A DNA stretch of 7,736 bases from positions 1-7,736 of the forward strand of contig JAUVRS010000108.1 of NCBI GenBank assembly GCA_030597505.1, written 5' to 3'. The notes beneath the pieces were generated by a model that was given only the letters and a program-made list of their open reading frames with translations, was not told the DNA's origin and ran no database searches. Both the position numbers and the translations under genes were made by a program. Shown one piece after another: positions 1 to 5,457 of this stretch (its first letter is position 1; every line of letters begins with the position of its first letter). The DNA is from Desulfobacteraceae bacterium (GTDB lineage Bacteria; Desulfobacterota; DSM-4660; Desulfatiglandales; Desulfatiglandaceae).

Positions 1-679
1 CTCCGAGATCCGACTTTGGAAATTTTTTGAGGAAGTTCCTAAAACCCTCGATAGCTTCCTCGTATTTGCCATCACGATAGAGTTTGAGTGTCAACTCATA
101 GAGTCTTTTGTCGGGTGAAACAGGTTTTTTTCCAACTACCGGTAGCGGTGGTCTATATGTTTTTCTCTCCCTGACGGGAGATGCAAGACCTTTTTTTCCG
201 TCAGGGCTGCCCGATTCAAGGCCCAGGTAGCTATTAAGATGCTGTACGTTTGCTTCAAACTTTTCAAATCGCTCCATAAGGTCGGACAGCTTTATCTTTA
301 TTTCATCCTGCTCAGTGGTATCCCTCTCCACAGTACGCTTTACCAGATAACTGTTCTCTTCCGCACGACCGACGAGCGTCTGCATTTGTGTCCTGATTCT
401 GCCCATCTCGGCCACATTCTCTGCCTGACGATCGCGGACAGATTCCAGGCTTGAGTTGATCTTTTTCTGTTCTTGCTGCAGTGACTGAAACCCGGAATCA
501 AAATTCCTGGAAAGGCCCTTGTCCGATGTCTCCAGGCGGTTTACCCTGCTATTAAGGGAAACGATCTGGTTGTTCAAATACACCTTTTCCTCGGGAGTAA
601 CACAAGAGCTGAGCACCAGGATTACGAGAAATAATCCCAATTTTAAGGAATTTTTTTTGTCTAAAAATGAGATTGCCAT
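1..679 (-). CDS. cpoB: CpoB/YbgF-like Tol-Pal accessory lipoprotein, 3' end beyond the window
   Basis: Probable CpoB (YbgF). In E. coli this periplasmic protein binds TolA and coordinates peptidoglycan synthesis with outer-membrane constriction. The first 226 codons are visible and the frame stays open to the window edge. Residues 1-26 are a lipoprotein signal: lysines, a hydrophobic stretch, then LSSC with the acceptor Cys26. Residues 28-150 are hydrophilic and rich in Glu, Gln, Lys and Arg with spaced Leu/Val, as in a trimerising coiled coil. A Pro/Lys-rich linker follows (about 165-190). A TPR then begins (LYELTLKLYRDGKYEEAI, then FLKKFP), the usual YbgF C-terminal domain. The ATG at 679 is the only start downstream of an in-frame TGA at 694-692. 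No strong Shine-Dalgarno precedes it, so translation may depend on pal. It follows pal by 116 bases, the standard position. The lipid anchor is a difference from E. coli CpoB, which is soluble. Family assignment is firm; the symbol rests on context and the TPR start. Confidence 0.85.
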   Translation of the reverse strand, partial: MAISFLDKKNSLKLGLFLVILVLSSCVTPEEKVYLNNQIVSLNSRVNRLETSDKGLSRNFDSGFQSLQQEQKKINSSLESVRDRQAENVAEMGRIRTQMQTLVGRAEENSYLVKRTVERDTTEQDEIKIKLSDLMERFEKFEANVQHLNSYLGLESGSPDGKKGLASPVRERKTYRPPLPVVGKKPVSPDKRLYELTLKLYRDGKYEEAIEGFRNFLKKFPKSDLG

Positions 680-703
680 TTTTTCACACGGTCAAAAGCA
701 GAG

Positions 704-729
704 GAGCCGACCCTAATTCGGGCCGGCTC
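704..729 (-). other. Stem-loop between pal and cpoB
   Basis: On the transcribed strand GAGCCGGCCC and GGGTCGGCTC are separated by the six-base loop GAATTA. They form a 10-base-pair stem with one G-U pair. No clean U-run follows in the minus direction (CTCTGCTTTT), so it is a poor intrinsic terminator for the tol genes. On the plus strand the stem is followed by AGGTTTTT, which looks more terminator-like, but no plus-strand gene leads into it. It may be a partial attenuator or an RNA-stabilising structure that makes cpoB expression differ from pal. Structure is seen; role is inferred. Confidence 0.55.
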
Positions 730-795
730 AGGTTTTTAGGGTCACGGCATAGTTACCAAGGGAAGAGAAAGAATAAGAACCAATCAATCACGAGC

Positions 796-1380
796 TTATT
801 TGAACAGTCTAAAGGTATCCCGTCTGTTCAGTGCCCAGGCAGTGGGGGTATGCGCGGGGTCTGCCGGCCGTTCCTCGCCATAGCTTACGGTCGAAATGCG
901 GTCCCCTGAAATCCCCAGTGCCATAAGGAAATTCTTGGCTGAATGGGCCCTTCTCTCACCAAGTGCAAGGTTGTAAGCCTCGGTCCCTCTTTCGTCACAG
1001 TTGCCCCCGATAAGGACTTTTCCGGAAGCGTCTTCGCGGAGAAAAGCCGCTTTTTTCTTCAGAATGGCCTGGGTCCTGCTATCCAGGTCCGACTTGTCAA
1101 AGGCAAAGTAGATATTTTCAGTGTTAAATTCACGTATCTTTGCCTTCAGTCCTGCTGACAGAATCTTCTCCTCTTCTTCCACAATAACCACCACTTTTTC
1201 TTCGGCTCCCAGCGCTTGTTTTTCTTCTTCAACCACCACGACCTTTTCTTCTTCAACAACACCCGGTTTTTGAATTCTCTCAGAAACACCAATCTGTTTC
1301 TTAGCGCACGATGTCACAAGCAACAGGGATGAGAAGACAATAGCCAATATTATCGAGCCACGCATCATTGTTTTTGTCAT
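796..1380 (-). CDS. pal: Pal, peptidoglycan-associated outer-membrane lipoprotein
   Basis: Pal anchors the outer membrane to peptidoglycan and is the outer-membrane end of the Tol-Pal system, alternating between TolB and the cell wall. The 194-residue product starts with a lipoprotein signal (basic/Met N-terminus, hydrophobic 9-22, lipobox VTSC, Cys25). Residues 26-88 are a low-complexity acidic tether containing two similar blocks, EEKVVVVEEEK and EEKVVVIVEEEEK. The OmpA-like peptidoglycan-binding domain spans about 89-194, with YFAFDKSDLD, NCDERGTEAYNLALGERRA and SYGEERP. These match the diaminopimelate-binding family. NCDERGT in place of the E. coli HCDERGT is common outside gammaproteobacteria. 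The ATG at 1380 has an AGGAGG (1396-1391) ten bases upstream, so the start is well supported. It lies 324 bases after tolB, more than usual, so it may also have its own promoter. Identification is near certain. Confidence 0.96.
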   Translation of the reverse strand: MTKTMMRGSIILAIVFSSLLLVTSCAKKQIGVSERIQKPGVVEEEKVVVVEEEKQALGAEEKVVVIVEEEEKILSAGLKAKIREFNTENIYFAFDKSDLDSRTQAILKKKAAFLREDASGKVLIGGNCDERGTEAYNLALGERRAHSAKNFLMALGISGDRISTVSYGEERPADPAHTPTAWALNRRDTFRLFK

Positions 1381-1704
1381 ATGCCCTTTACCTCCTGGAT
1401 TATGGATTATTGCCTAGTGAAAAATACTGGAAATTAGTGGATGAAAACAAAGCCACCTTATTACCTTCAACAAAAGAATATCTATCCAAAAATCTGATCC
1501 TTTGCAAGCGAAAAAACATCGCACATCAAGTCATCCTTTCTATTATCACTTCATTCTCATAATTGCAAGGTTTTAAAACAACTTATTTATAAACTCAGGA
1601 AGATGGCTCAAGGGTTATGGAAACCGGGTCTGGCTGGCTTTCAAGACCGCCCTTTCAAAACTAATTTACGCCTCATTTTTGGGGTGACCGCTGGTTCTCC
1701 TTTC
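1381..1704. other. tolB-pal intergenic region, 324 bases, no gene seen
   Basis: No convincing coding sequence on either strand. A 64-codon plus-strand frame crosses it but runs antisense into pal and has no recognisable product. The part from about 1410 to 1600 is distinctly A+T-rich. It holds the pal ribosome-binding site (1396-1391) and two copies of TTGCAA (1563-1568 and 1502-1507) that could be -35 elements. A weak inverted repeat (GGTCT/AGACC with a 12-base loop, about 1627-1648) lies soon after the tolB stop but has no U-run, so I do not call a terminator. The likely role is as a promoter and leader for pal-cpoB. Confidence 0.5.
1542..1568 (-). promoter_or_regulatory. Candidate promoter for pal-cpoB
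   Basis: Reading leftward, TTGCAA (1568-1563) is followed after 15 bases by GATAAT (1547-1542), five of six matches to a sigma-70 -10 box. The spacing is shorter than the ideal 17. A second pair, TTGCAA (1507-1502) with TAGATA (1484-1479) at 17 bases, has a weaker -10. Both lie in A+T-rich sequence 100-190 bases before pal. This is a motif match in base-biased DNA and could be chance. Confidence 0.25.
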
Positions 1705-3042
1705 TCAGGGAGCCCACGAGGGAGTGGTTTGATCTCCTTTCGGAGAGGTGATTCTTACCTGGTTCTGTCCATTTGCATTCATGCTATATAGGTGGTATCG
1801 ACCTTCCCGGTTTGAGGTGAATACAATATACCTTCCATCAGGCGACCAGCATGGGGCCTCATTATTTCCCTGGCCTTCCGTAAGCTTCTTTACCATCCCC
1901 CCTTCCTGATTCATGGTGTAGAGGTCAAAGGTCCCCTGCTCAAGGGATGTAAATGCAATCCGGTTGCGGGATGACCAAGAAGGGGATGTGTTGTAGGTAC
2001 CTTCAAAAGTCAACCGTTGCTGTCTCCCGTTGGTCAAATCCATGGTATAGATCTGCGGTGACCCGGATCGGTTTGAGGCAAAGGCGATCAGTTTCCCATC
2101 CGGCGAAAAGGTGGGTGAGACATCAAGAGCCCAATGACTAACAAGGTGTCTCAAAATCTTTCCCTCTAGATTAATGGTAAATATGTCTGAATTCCCCTTT
2201 CGGCTCAAGGTAAGTGCCAGCTTTTTGCCATCCGGGGCCCAACTTGCGCCAATATTCAGACCTGACCTGCTTGAGATTCGTTTGACGAGCCCGGAGGTCA
2301 TATCCCTCAAATAGAGCATGGGCCCCCCATCTTTATAAGAAGTATAGGCAAGTTTTTTTCCATCAGGTGACAAGCTGGGCAAAAGGGCGATACTCTTGTC
2401 CGAGGTTATCTGACGGACATTATACCCGTCATAATCACTCACATATACCTCTTTTTCTCCTGTGGTATTACTCACAAATGCAAGTTTTGTGAGAGAAATG
2501 CCATCGTGCCCGGTCAGCTTCCGTATAATCTCATTTGAAAGCCGGTGCATCAGATGACGATATTGGTCCAGGTTTCCCAAGGCTCTCCTGCCCAAGATCT
2601 GTCGACCCCAAAACACATCAAACAACCTTACTACGACCTCTACCCGACTTCCGACGCGGTTATATCCGCCCTTTAAAAGCAGTTCCGCACCCACCACTGA
2701 CCAATCCTTGAATCGAATGCCTTCAGCGGTCATAGGCGCGTCTTTTTCCTCCAAGAAAGCCTCTTTGTCCATCGGGTTAAAATAGCCGCTGAGATACAGA
2801 TCGTTTGATAGGACCTCAGCCAGCTTTTGTGCCAGCTCGGGGGATTCTTTTTTCTCGTTCAGGTTCTTGAATTCCGGAATGGCAATATTGAATTTGGGGA
2901 TGGAGGGCTTATTGATATCAATATAGATCCGGCCAAAACATTGCTCCGGCACTAAAAAAAATCCCAGAAAAAGGATCCCGACCCAGAAAAGCAAAAAAAC
3001 GTAAACCTTGTCGAAAGAGAATAACATTGGCTTTGTACCCAT
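1705..3042 (-). CDS. tolB: TolB, periplasmic beta-propeller of the Tol-Pal system
   Basis: TolB is the periplasmic partner that binds Pal and, through its N-terminus, TolA, releasing or trapping Pal during cell-envelope constriction. The 445-residue product has a long signal peptide: hydrophobic 13-32, probable cleavage after CFG at 37. The mature protein starts RIYIDI, close to the family N-terminus. Residues 38-178 are the TolB N-terminal alpha/beta domain (IAIPEFKN, LSNDLYLSGYF, GAELLLKGGY). Residues 185-445 form a six-bladed propeller of TolB/PD40 repeats, with SPDG-type turns at 225-228, 269-272 (APDG), 313-316 and 400-403. The blade around 357-360 has SSRN where SPDG is expected. The length fits the family (430-450). 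ATG 3042 follows AGGAGG by 11 bases. That site shares bases with the tolA stop codon, so TolA and TolB are probably translationally coupled. Cys35 is not in a lipobox, so this is not a lipoprotein. Identification is near certain. Confidence 0.97.
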   Translation of the reverse strand: MGTKPMLFSFDKVYVFLLFWVGILFLGFFLVPEQCFGRIYIDINKPSIPKFNIAIPEFKNLNEKKESPELAQKLAEVLSNDLYLSGYFNPMDKEAFLEEKDAPMTAEGIRFKDWSVVGAELLLKGGYNRVGSRVEVVVRLFDVFWGRQILGRRALGNLDQYRHLMHRLSNEIIRKLTGHDGISLTKLAFVSNTTGEKEVYVSDYDGYNVRQITSDKSIALLPSLSPDGKKLAYTSYKDGGPMLYLRDMTSGLVKRISSRSGLNIGASWAPDGKKLALTLSRKGNSDIFTINLEGKILRHLVSHWALDVSPTFSPDGKLIAFASNRSGSPQIYTMDLTNGRQQRLTFEGTYNTSPSWSSRNRIAFTSLEQGTFDLYTMNQEGGMVKKLTEGQGNNEAPCWSPDGRYIVFTSNREGRYHLYSMNANGQNQVRITSPKGDQTTPSWAP

Positions 3043-3053
3043 ATGACCAAAGA

Positions 3054-3060
3054 CCTCCTA
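3054..3060 (-). promoter_or_regulatory. tolB ribosome-binding site overlapping the tolA stop codon
   Basis: The tolA stop TAG (3060-3058) runs straight into TAGGAGG, a strong Shine-Dalgarno sequence for the tolB ATG at 3042. Ribosomes finishing tolA would sit on the tolB initiation region, which suggests coupled translation. Confidence 0.7.
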
Positions 3061-3834
3061 GTGTCCTTCCAACTCCCTTAAATTAAAATTGATCTCGATT
3101 TCGTCATGGGTCCTCCGGTAGCCTTCCGGGAAGGGCGGCAGGGGGTCTGATCGTTCAACAGCCTTGATCACCGATTGATCAAACATGGCATCGGATGATC
3201 GTCTCTTGACCCAAAATTTTAAAATTTTCCCACTGCTCTTTACCTTGATCACCACGATGGCTTCAAGGGTCCTACGGCTTTCAGGGCTGAGAAGGGCAAC
3301 GGGGTAAGACCAATTGCTTTTGATCCTTTGCTCCACCTCCATCTGGTATATGCGAATGATGATCCCTTTGTCCCCGCCCCCTGTTTTGGACGTTCTCCCT
3401 GCCTCCCCCCGCAGGCGGGTCTCCAGTTTGGAAATGGCCTGATTAACATGATCGGATTTCTCTTGCCTCACCTTTCTCTCGATCTTGGCCACTGCCCGGT
3501 CTATGAGTTTGGATGGGCTTGTCTTGACACGGCGGCGTTTTCTCTTTATGGCCTTTTTTCCGATGACGATCGGGGTTTCCTTCTTTTTGCTCCTGCTTAT
3601 CCGTTTGGTTGGGGCGGCCTTTTTTGAAACCGTCAATCTCTTTTTGGATGTTGCTTTGGAACCGGACGGAGCTGCCGTCCGCTTGGCTTTCGGCATTTCT
3701 ACCAGGTTGACTTGGTAGACCGCCCCGCTGATTCTCCGGGTGGTCATTGGTTCAGGCGCGAATAGGATTATTGAAAAAATGGCCAGGTGAAGAACAAGAG
3801 AAAGGACAAGAACCTTTTTCCATTTTGGTTCCAT
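3058..3834 (-). CDS. tolA: TolA-type energy transducer with TonB-like C-terminal domain
   Basis: TolA-like protein: a single inner-membrane helix engages TolQ-TolR, and the periplasmic part transmits proton-motive work to TolB and Pal. From the ATG at 3834 the product has 258 residues. Residues 6-27 are the transmembrane helix with SLVLH (Ser12-x3-His16), the SxxxH motif TolA and TonB use to contact their motor. Residues 31-108 are a strongly basic, Lys/Arg-rich linker. Residues 109-143 are probably helical or coiled coil. Residues 160-258 are a TonB/TolA C-terminal domain (YQMEVEQRIKSNW, VVIKVKSSGKI, PLPPFPEGYR). It is shorter than E. coli TolA (421 residues) and lacks the long Ala-rich helix, a common situation outside gammaproteobacteria. 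The frame can start at ATG 3873, five bases after tolR, but only 3834 has a GGAG at good spacing and gives the usual short cytoplasmic N-terminus. Position between tolR and tolB supports TolA over TonB. Confidence 0.88.
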   Translation of the reverse strand: MEPKWKKVLVLSLVLHLAIFSIILFAPEPMTTRRISGAVYQVNLVEMPKAKRTAAPSGSKATSKKRLTVSKKAAPTKRISRSKKKETPIVIGKKAIKRKRRRVKTSPSKLIDRAVAKIERKVRQEKSDHVNQAISKLETRLRGEAGRTSKTGGGDKGIIIRIYQMEVEQRIKSNWSYPVALLSPESRRTLEAIVVIKVKSSGKILKFWVKRRSSDAMFDQSVIKAVERSDPLPPFPEGYRRTHDEIEINFNLRELEGH

Positions 3835-3839
3835 TGGAT

Positions 3840-3843
3840 CTCC
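3840..3843 (-). promoter_or_regulatory. Ribosome-binding site deciding the tolA start
   Basis: GGAG lies five bases before the ATG at 3834. The in-frame ATG at 3873 has no comparable site and could start only by coupling to the tolR stop at 3881-3879. This favours 3834, but initiation at 3873 (13 extra residues) is not excluded. Confidence 0.5.
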
Positions 3844-3878
3844 GGAACCGGACTCAACCCATAAAGCTTTCATATGAA

Positions 3879-4283
3879 TCAGTCCAAAGGCTCAGTAACC
3901 ATACCGAGCTTGTCTATGCCGGACCCTTTTACCCTCGCCATGACCTTGATCACAAATCCATAGGGGACATCCTTGTCGGCCCTTAGGAGGATCTCCTTGT
4001 CCTTTCGATTCTGGAAAATCTTTACAAGCTTTTGCTCCAACCCATCCAGCTTGACCTCGTGTTTTTCTAAAAAGATTTCCCTTTTTTTGTTTATGGTCAG
4101 GATCAGCGGCTCTTCCTGCGTCTTGATATTCTTGGTGGTGGTCTTTGGGAGATTCACCTCCACGCCCTGCATCATCATGGGGACTGTCACCATAAAAATG
4201 ATCAGAAGCACCAGCATCACGTCAACAAACGGCGTGACGTTGATATCCGACATAAGACGTCTATTATTTCCCACGTGGCTCAT
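3879..4283 (-). CDS. tolR: TolR, proton-channel subunit of the Tol motor (ExbD/TolR family)
   Basis: TolR forms, with TolQ, the proton-conducting inner-membrane motor that energises TolA. The 134-residue product has the usual short cytoplasmic N-terminus, then NVTPFVDVMLVLLIIFMV. Asp21 at the start of the helix is the counterpart of E. coli TolR Asp23, required for proton flow. The periplasmic domain (about 39-134) includes GVEVNLPKT, LTINKKREIFL and ILLRADKDVPYG, the typical ExbD/TolR fold, and ends in KLGMVTEPLD, the usual family ending. Length is normal. The ATG at 4283 gives a standard N-terminus but has only a weak Shine-Dalgarno-like GAG. Met11 is a possible but less likely start, since it would remove the cytoplasmic residues. 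It follows tolQ by 93 bases, a larger gap than typical, and ends five bases before the upstream alternative tolA ATG. Identification is near certain. Confidence 0.95.
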   Translation of the reverse strand: MSHVGNNRRLMSDINVTPFVDVMLVLLIIFMVTVPMMMQGVEVNLPKTTTKNIKTQEEPLILTINKKREIFLEKHEVKLDGLEQKLVKIFQNRKDKEILLRADKDVPYGFVIKVMARVKGSGIDKLGMVTEPLD

Positions 4284-4318
4284 GGCAAACTCTGACTTTT
4301 AATTACCCGGTTACCCCA

Positions 4319-4374
4319 TGCGTCAGCCTGGTTTCCGGTACTATATTTTCACATCAGGCATCCCACCTGACGCA
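4319..4374 (-). repeat. Inverted repeats in the tolQ-tolR gap
   Basis: TGCGTCAG (4319-4326) and its complement CTGACGCA (4367-4374) are 40 bases apart. Inside, TCAGG (4354-4358) can pair with CCTGA (4366-4370), which shares bases with the outer arm, so the two pairings exclude each other. They lie in the 93-base gap (4284-4376), which otherwise holds no gene. A processing site or a modulator of tolR translation is possible. The repeats are seen; their function is inferred. Confidence 0.4.
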
Positions 4375-4376
4375 GG

Positions 4377-5186
4377 TTATCTCCCCTTTAAGAACTGTCT
4401 CTCGATTATACTCAGAAACTCGGATGTGAAGATATCCATCTCTGCCCTGATACCCGAAACCTTGTTGGAAAAGGCATTGAATGCCACCACTGCAGGGATT
4501 GCGGCGGCCAGACCTGCTGCGGTGGCAATAAGGGCTTCAGAGATCCCGGGGGCCACCACGGCCAGACTGGCTGAACCCTTTAGTCCAATCCCTCTAAAGG
4601 ACTCCATGATCCCCCAGACCGTGCCAAAAAGGCCGATGAATGGGGCAGTGTTTCCCGTAGTGGCCAAAAACCCAAGAGCACGTTCCAATTTGCTGGTTTT
4701 GTCAATGTTGGACCTCCTCAGGGATCTCTCCAGATTGTCCATAACGGACTGATGGGAAAGAGTGAACTCTCCATTGCCTGTCTCAAATGACCGAGAGGAC
4801 TGTTGTCCCCGCCCCTCTCTGCCCTCCTCTGAATCAGAAAATGCCTGGATCTTGCGGAGTCTGCCAAATTCCGCATATCCCGCCTTGAAAAGCCTTCCGA
4901 CCGGGCTCACTCTCAGATCCTTACTGGCCAAAAAGATTTTTTTTAGGTCTCTGCTCTCCCAAAAAACCTCCAGAAAGTACGCTGTCTCAACCGTTGCCTT
5001 TCGAAAGAGTCTCCATTTCATAAAGATGATGGCCCAGGATACGACGGAAAACAGCATTAAAACCAATAATACAAACTTGACCATGGGGCCGGCATGTATC
5101 ATCATCTGTACGATATCATTACTAAAGGCACCTTCCATTGAGGCTCCAACTGGAATTTGCGTGACAAAGGGGATGTCTATTATCAT
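4377..5186 (-). CDS. tolQ: TolQ, proton-channel subunit of the Tol motor (MotA/ExbB/TolQ family)
   Basis: TolQ is the multi-spanning inner-membrane subunit that surrounds TolR and uses the proton gradient to drive TolA. The 269-residue product has helices at about 36-56, 170-196 and 209-236. The family core is intact: NTAPFIGLFGTVWGIMESF with Thr189, and PGISEALIATAAGLAAAIPA with Thr222. These equal E. coli TolQ Thr145 and Thr178, which line the proton path. Between helices 1 and 2 lies an extra polar stretch, about 114-143, rich in Ser, Glu, Gly, Gln and Arg. It makes the protein longer than E. coli TolQ (230). I chose ATG 5186 because GAGGTGAT directly upstream matches the 16S anti-Shine-Dalgarno over eight bases. 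Met17 (5138) is a serious alternative: it has its own GGAG five bases upstream and starts MEGAFSND, the more usual N-terminus for relatives as I remember them. First gene of the tol cluster. Identification is near certain; the start is not. Confidence 0.95.
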   Translation of the reverse strand: MIIDIPFVTQIPVGASMEGAFSNDIVQMMIHAGPMVKFVLLVLMLFSVVSWAIIFMKWRLFRKATVETAYFLEVFWESRDLKKIFLASKDLRVSPVGRLFKAGYAEFGRLRKIQAFSDSEEGREGRGQQSSRSFETGNGEFTLSHQSVMDNLERSLRRSNIDKTSKLERALGFLATTGNTAPFIGLFGTVWGIMESFRGIGLKGSASLAVVAPGISEALIATAAGLAAAIPAVVAFNAFSNKVSGIRAEMDIFTSEFLSIIERQFLKGR

Positions 5187-5230
5187 ATCACCTCTTATCT
5201 CATGTTTTGTTCGATATTCTTGTAGGAAAC

Positions 5231-5267
5231 CACCCTCTCTTCAGATATTGCTGATTGAAGGGGGGTG
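5231..5267 (-). promoter_or_regulatory. Stem-loop in the presumed tolQ leader
   Basis: CACCC (5267-5263) pairs with GGGTG (5235-5231), and CTTCA (5260-5256) with TGAAG (5243-5239), giving two 5-base-pair helices with a small internal loop and a 12-base apical loop. It ends 44 bases before the tolQ ATG at 5186 and lacks a following U-run, so it is not a terminator. It could affect message stability or tolQ translation; no riboswitch class is recognised. Confidence 0.35.
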
Positions 5268-5289
5268 TTGTCAGTTTTGTGTTTGACGC

Positions 5290-5303
5290 CCATACGCGTA
5301 TGG
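5290..5303. promoter_or_regulatory. Perfect 14-base palindrome, operator candidate ahead of tolQ
   Basis: CCATACGCGTATGG is identical on both strands. It lies about 100 bases upstream of the tolQ ATG. If the promoter at 5315-5343 is real, it covers roughly +7 to +20 of the transcript, a typical repressor position. The regulator is unknown. I see no second copy in the other gaps of this window. Confidence 0.4.
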
Positions 5304-5314
5304 TTCATGACCTC

Positions 5315-5343
5315 TATGTATATCCCTGGGCACCCGCTTTCAA
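5315..5343 (-). promoter_or_regulatory. Candidate sigma-70 promoter for tolQ and downstream genes
   Basis: Reading leftward, TTGAAA (5343-5338, five of six matches to TTGACA) is followed by TATACA (5322-5317) after 15 bases, or TACATA (5320-5315) after 17. The first -10 is the better match, the second the better spacing. It lies in the gap after mobB, where a promoter for the tol cluster is expected. The transcript would have a leader of about 120 bases containing the palindrome and the stem-loop. Motif evidence only. Confidence 0.35.
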
Positions 5344-5457
5344 GTAATAATTTCTACTGAGGGGGTGTATCCATGATATTTTACATGGCCATTGGCCAGG
5401 AAAAAACCTGAAATTGCTGATTTTTGCAACAATACGTTGGGGTTATAAAATGCTTTT

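Larger units (their letters stand above)
5187..5457. other. mobB-tolQ intergenic region carrying the presumed tol promoter
   Basis: A 271-base gap between the end of mobB and tolQ, with no gene on either strand (a plus-strand frame extends in from antisense of tolQ and looks random). Besides the promoter, palindrome and stem-loop listed separately, it holds TGGCCATTGGCCA (5386-5398, symmetric about its centre base) and a short inverted repeat CCATG/CATGG (5371-5375, 5384-5388). No strong intrinsic terminator follows mobB: CAGG-TTTTTT-CCTG (about 5397-5410) is too short. Read-through from the molybdenum genes into tolQ therefore remains possible. Confidence 0.55.

Noticed and set aside
1368..1562. 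Plus-strand 64-codon frame in the tolB-pal gap
   Set aside because: It begins inside pal in antisense, has no Shine-Dalgarno site and no family features; the gap is better explained as regulatory DNA.
1627..1648. Possible terminator after tolB
   Set aside because: The GGTCT/AGACC stem is only five pairs with a 12-base loop and has no U-run after it.
2934..3036. TolB as a lipoprotein via Cys35
   Set aside because: The residues before Cys35 (VPEQ) do not form a lipobox; a standard signal-peptidase site after CFG fits better.
3249..3627. Open frames on both strands inside tolA
   Set aside because: They overlap the TolA C-terminal domain and linker in other frames; only the TolA frame shows conserved motifs.
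4318..5286. Two plus-strand open frames (144 and 174 codons) opposite tolQ
   Set aside because: Both mirror the strongly conserved tolQ coding frame. Their products are compositional shadows without motifs.
5397..5410. Possible terminator after mobB
   Set aside because: The CAGG/CCTG stem has four pairs and its T-run is in the loop, not after the stem.
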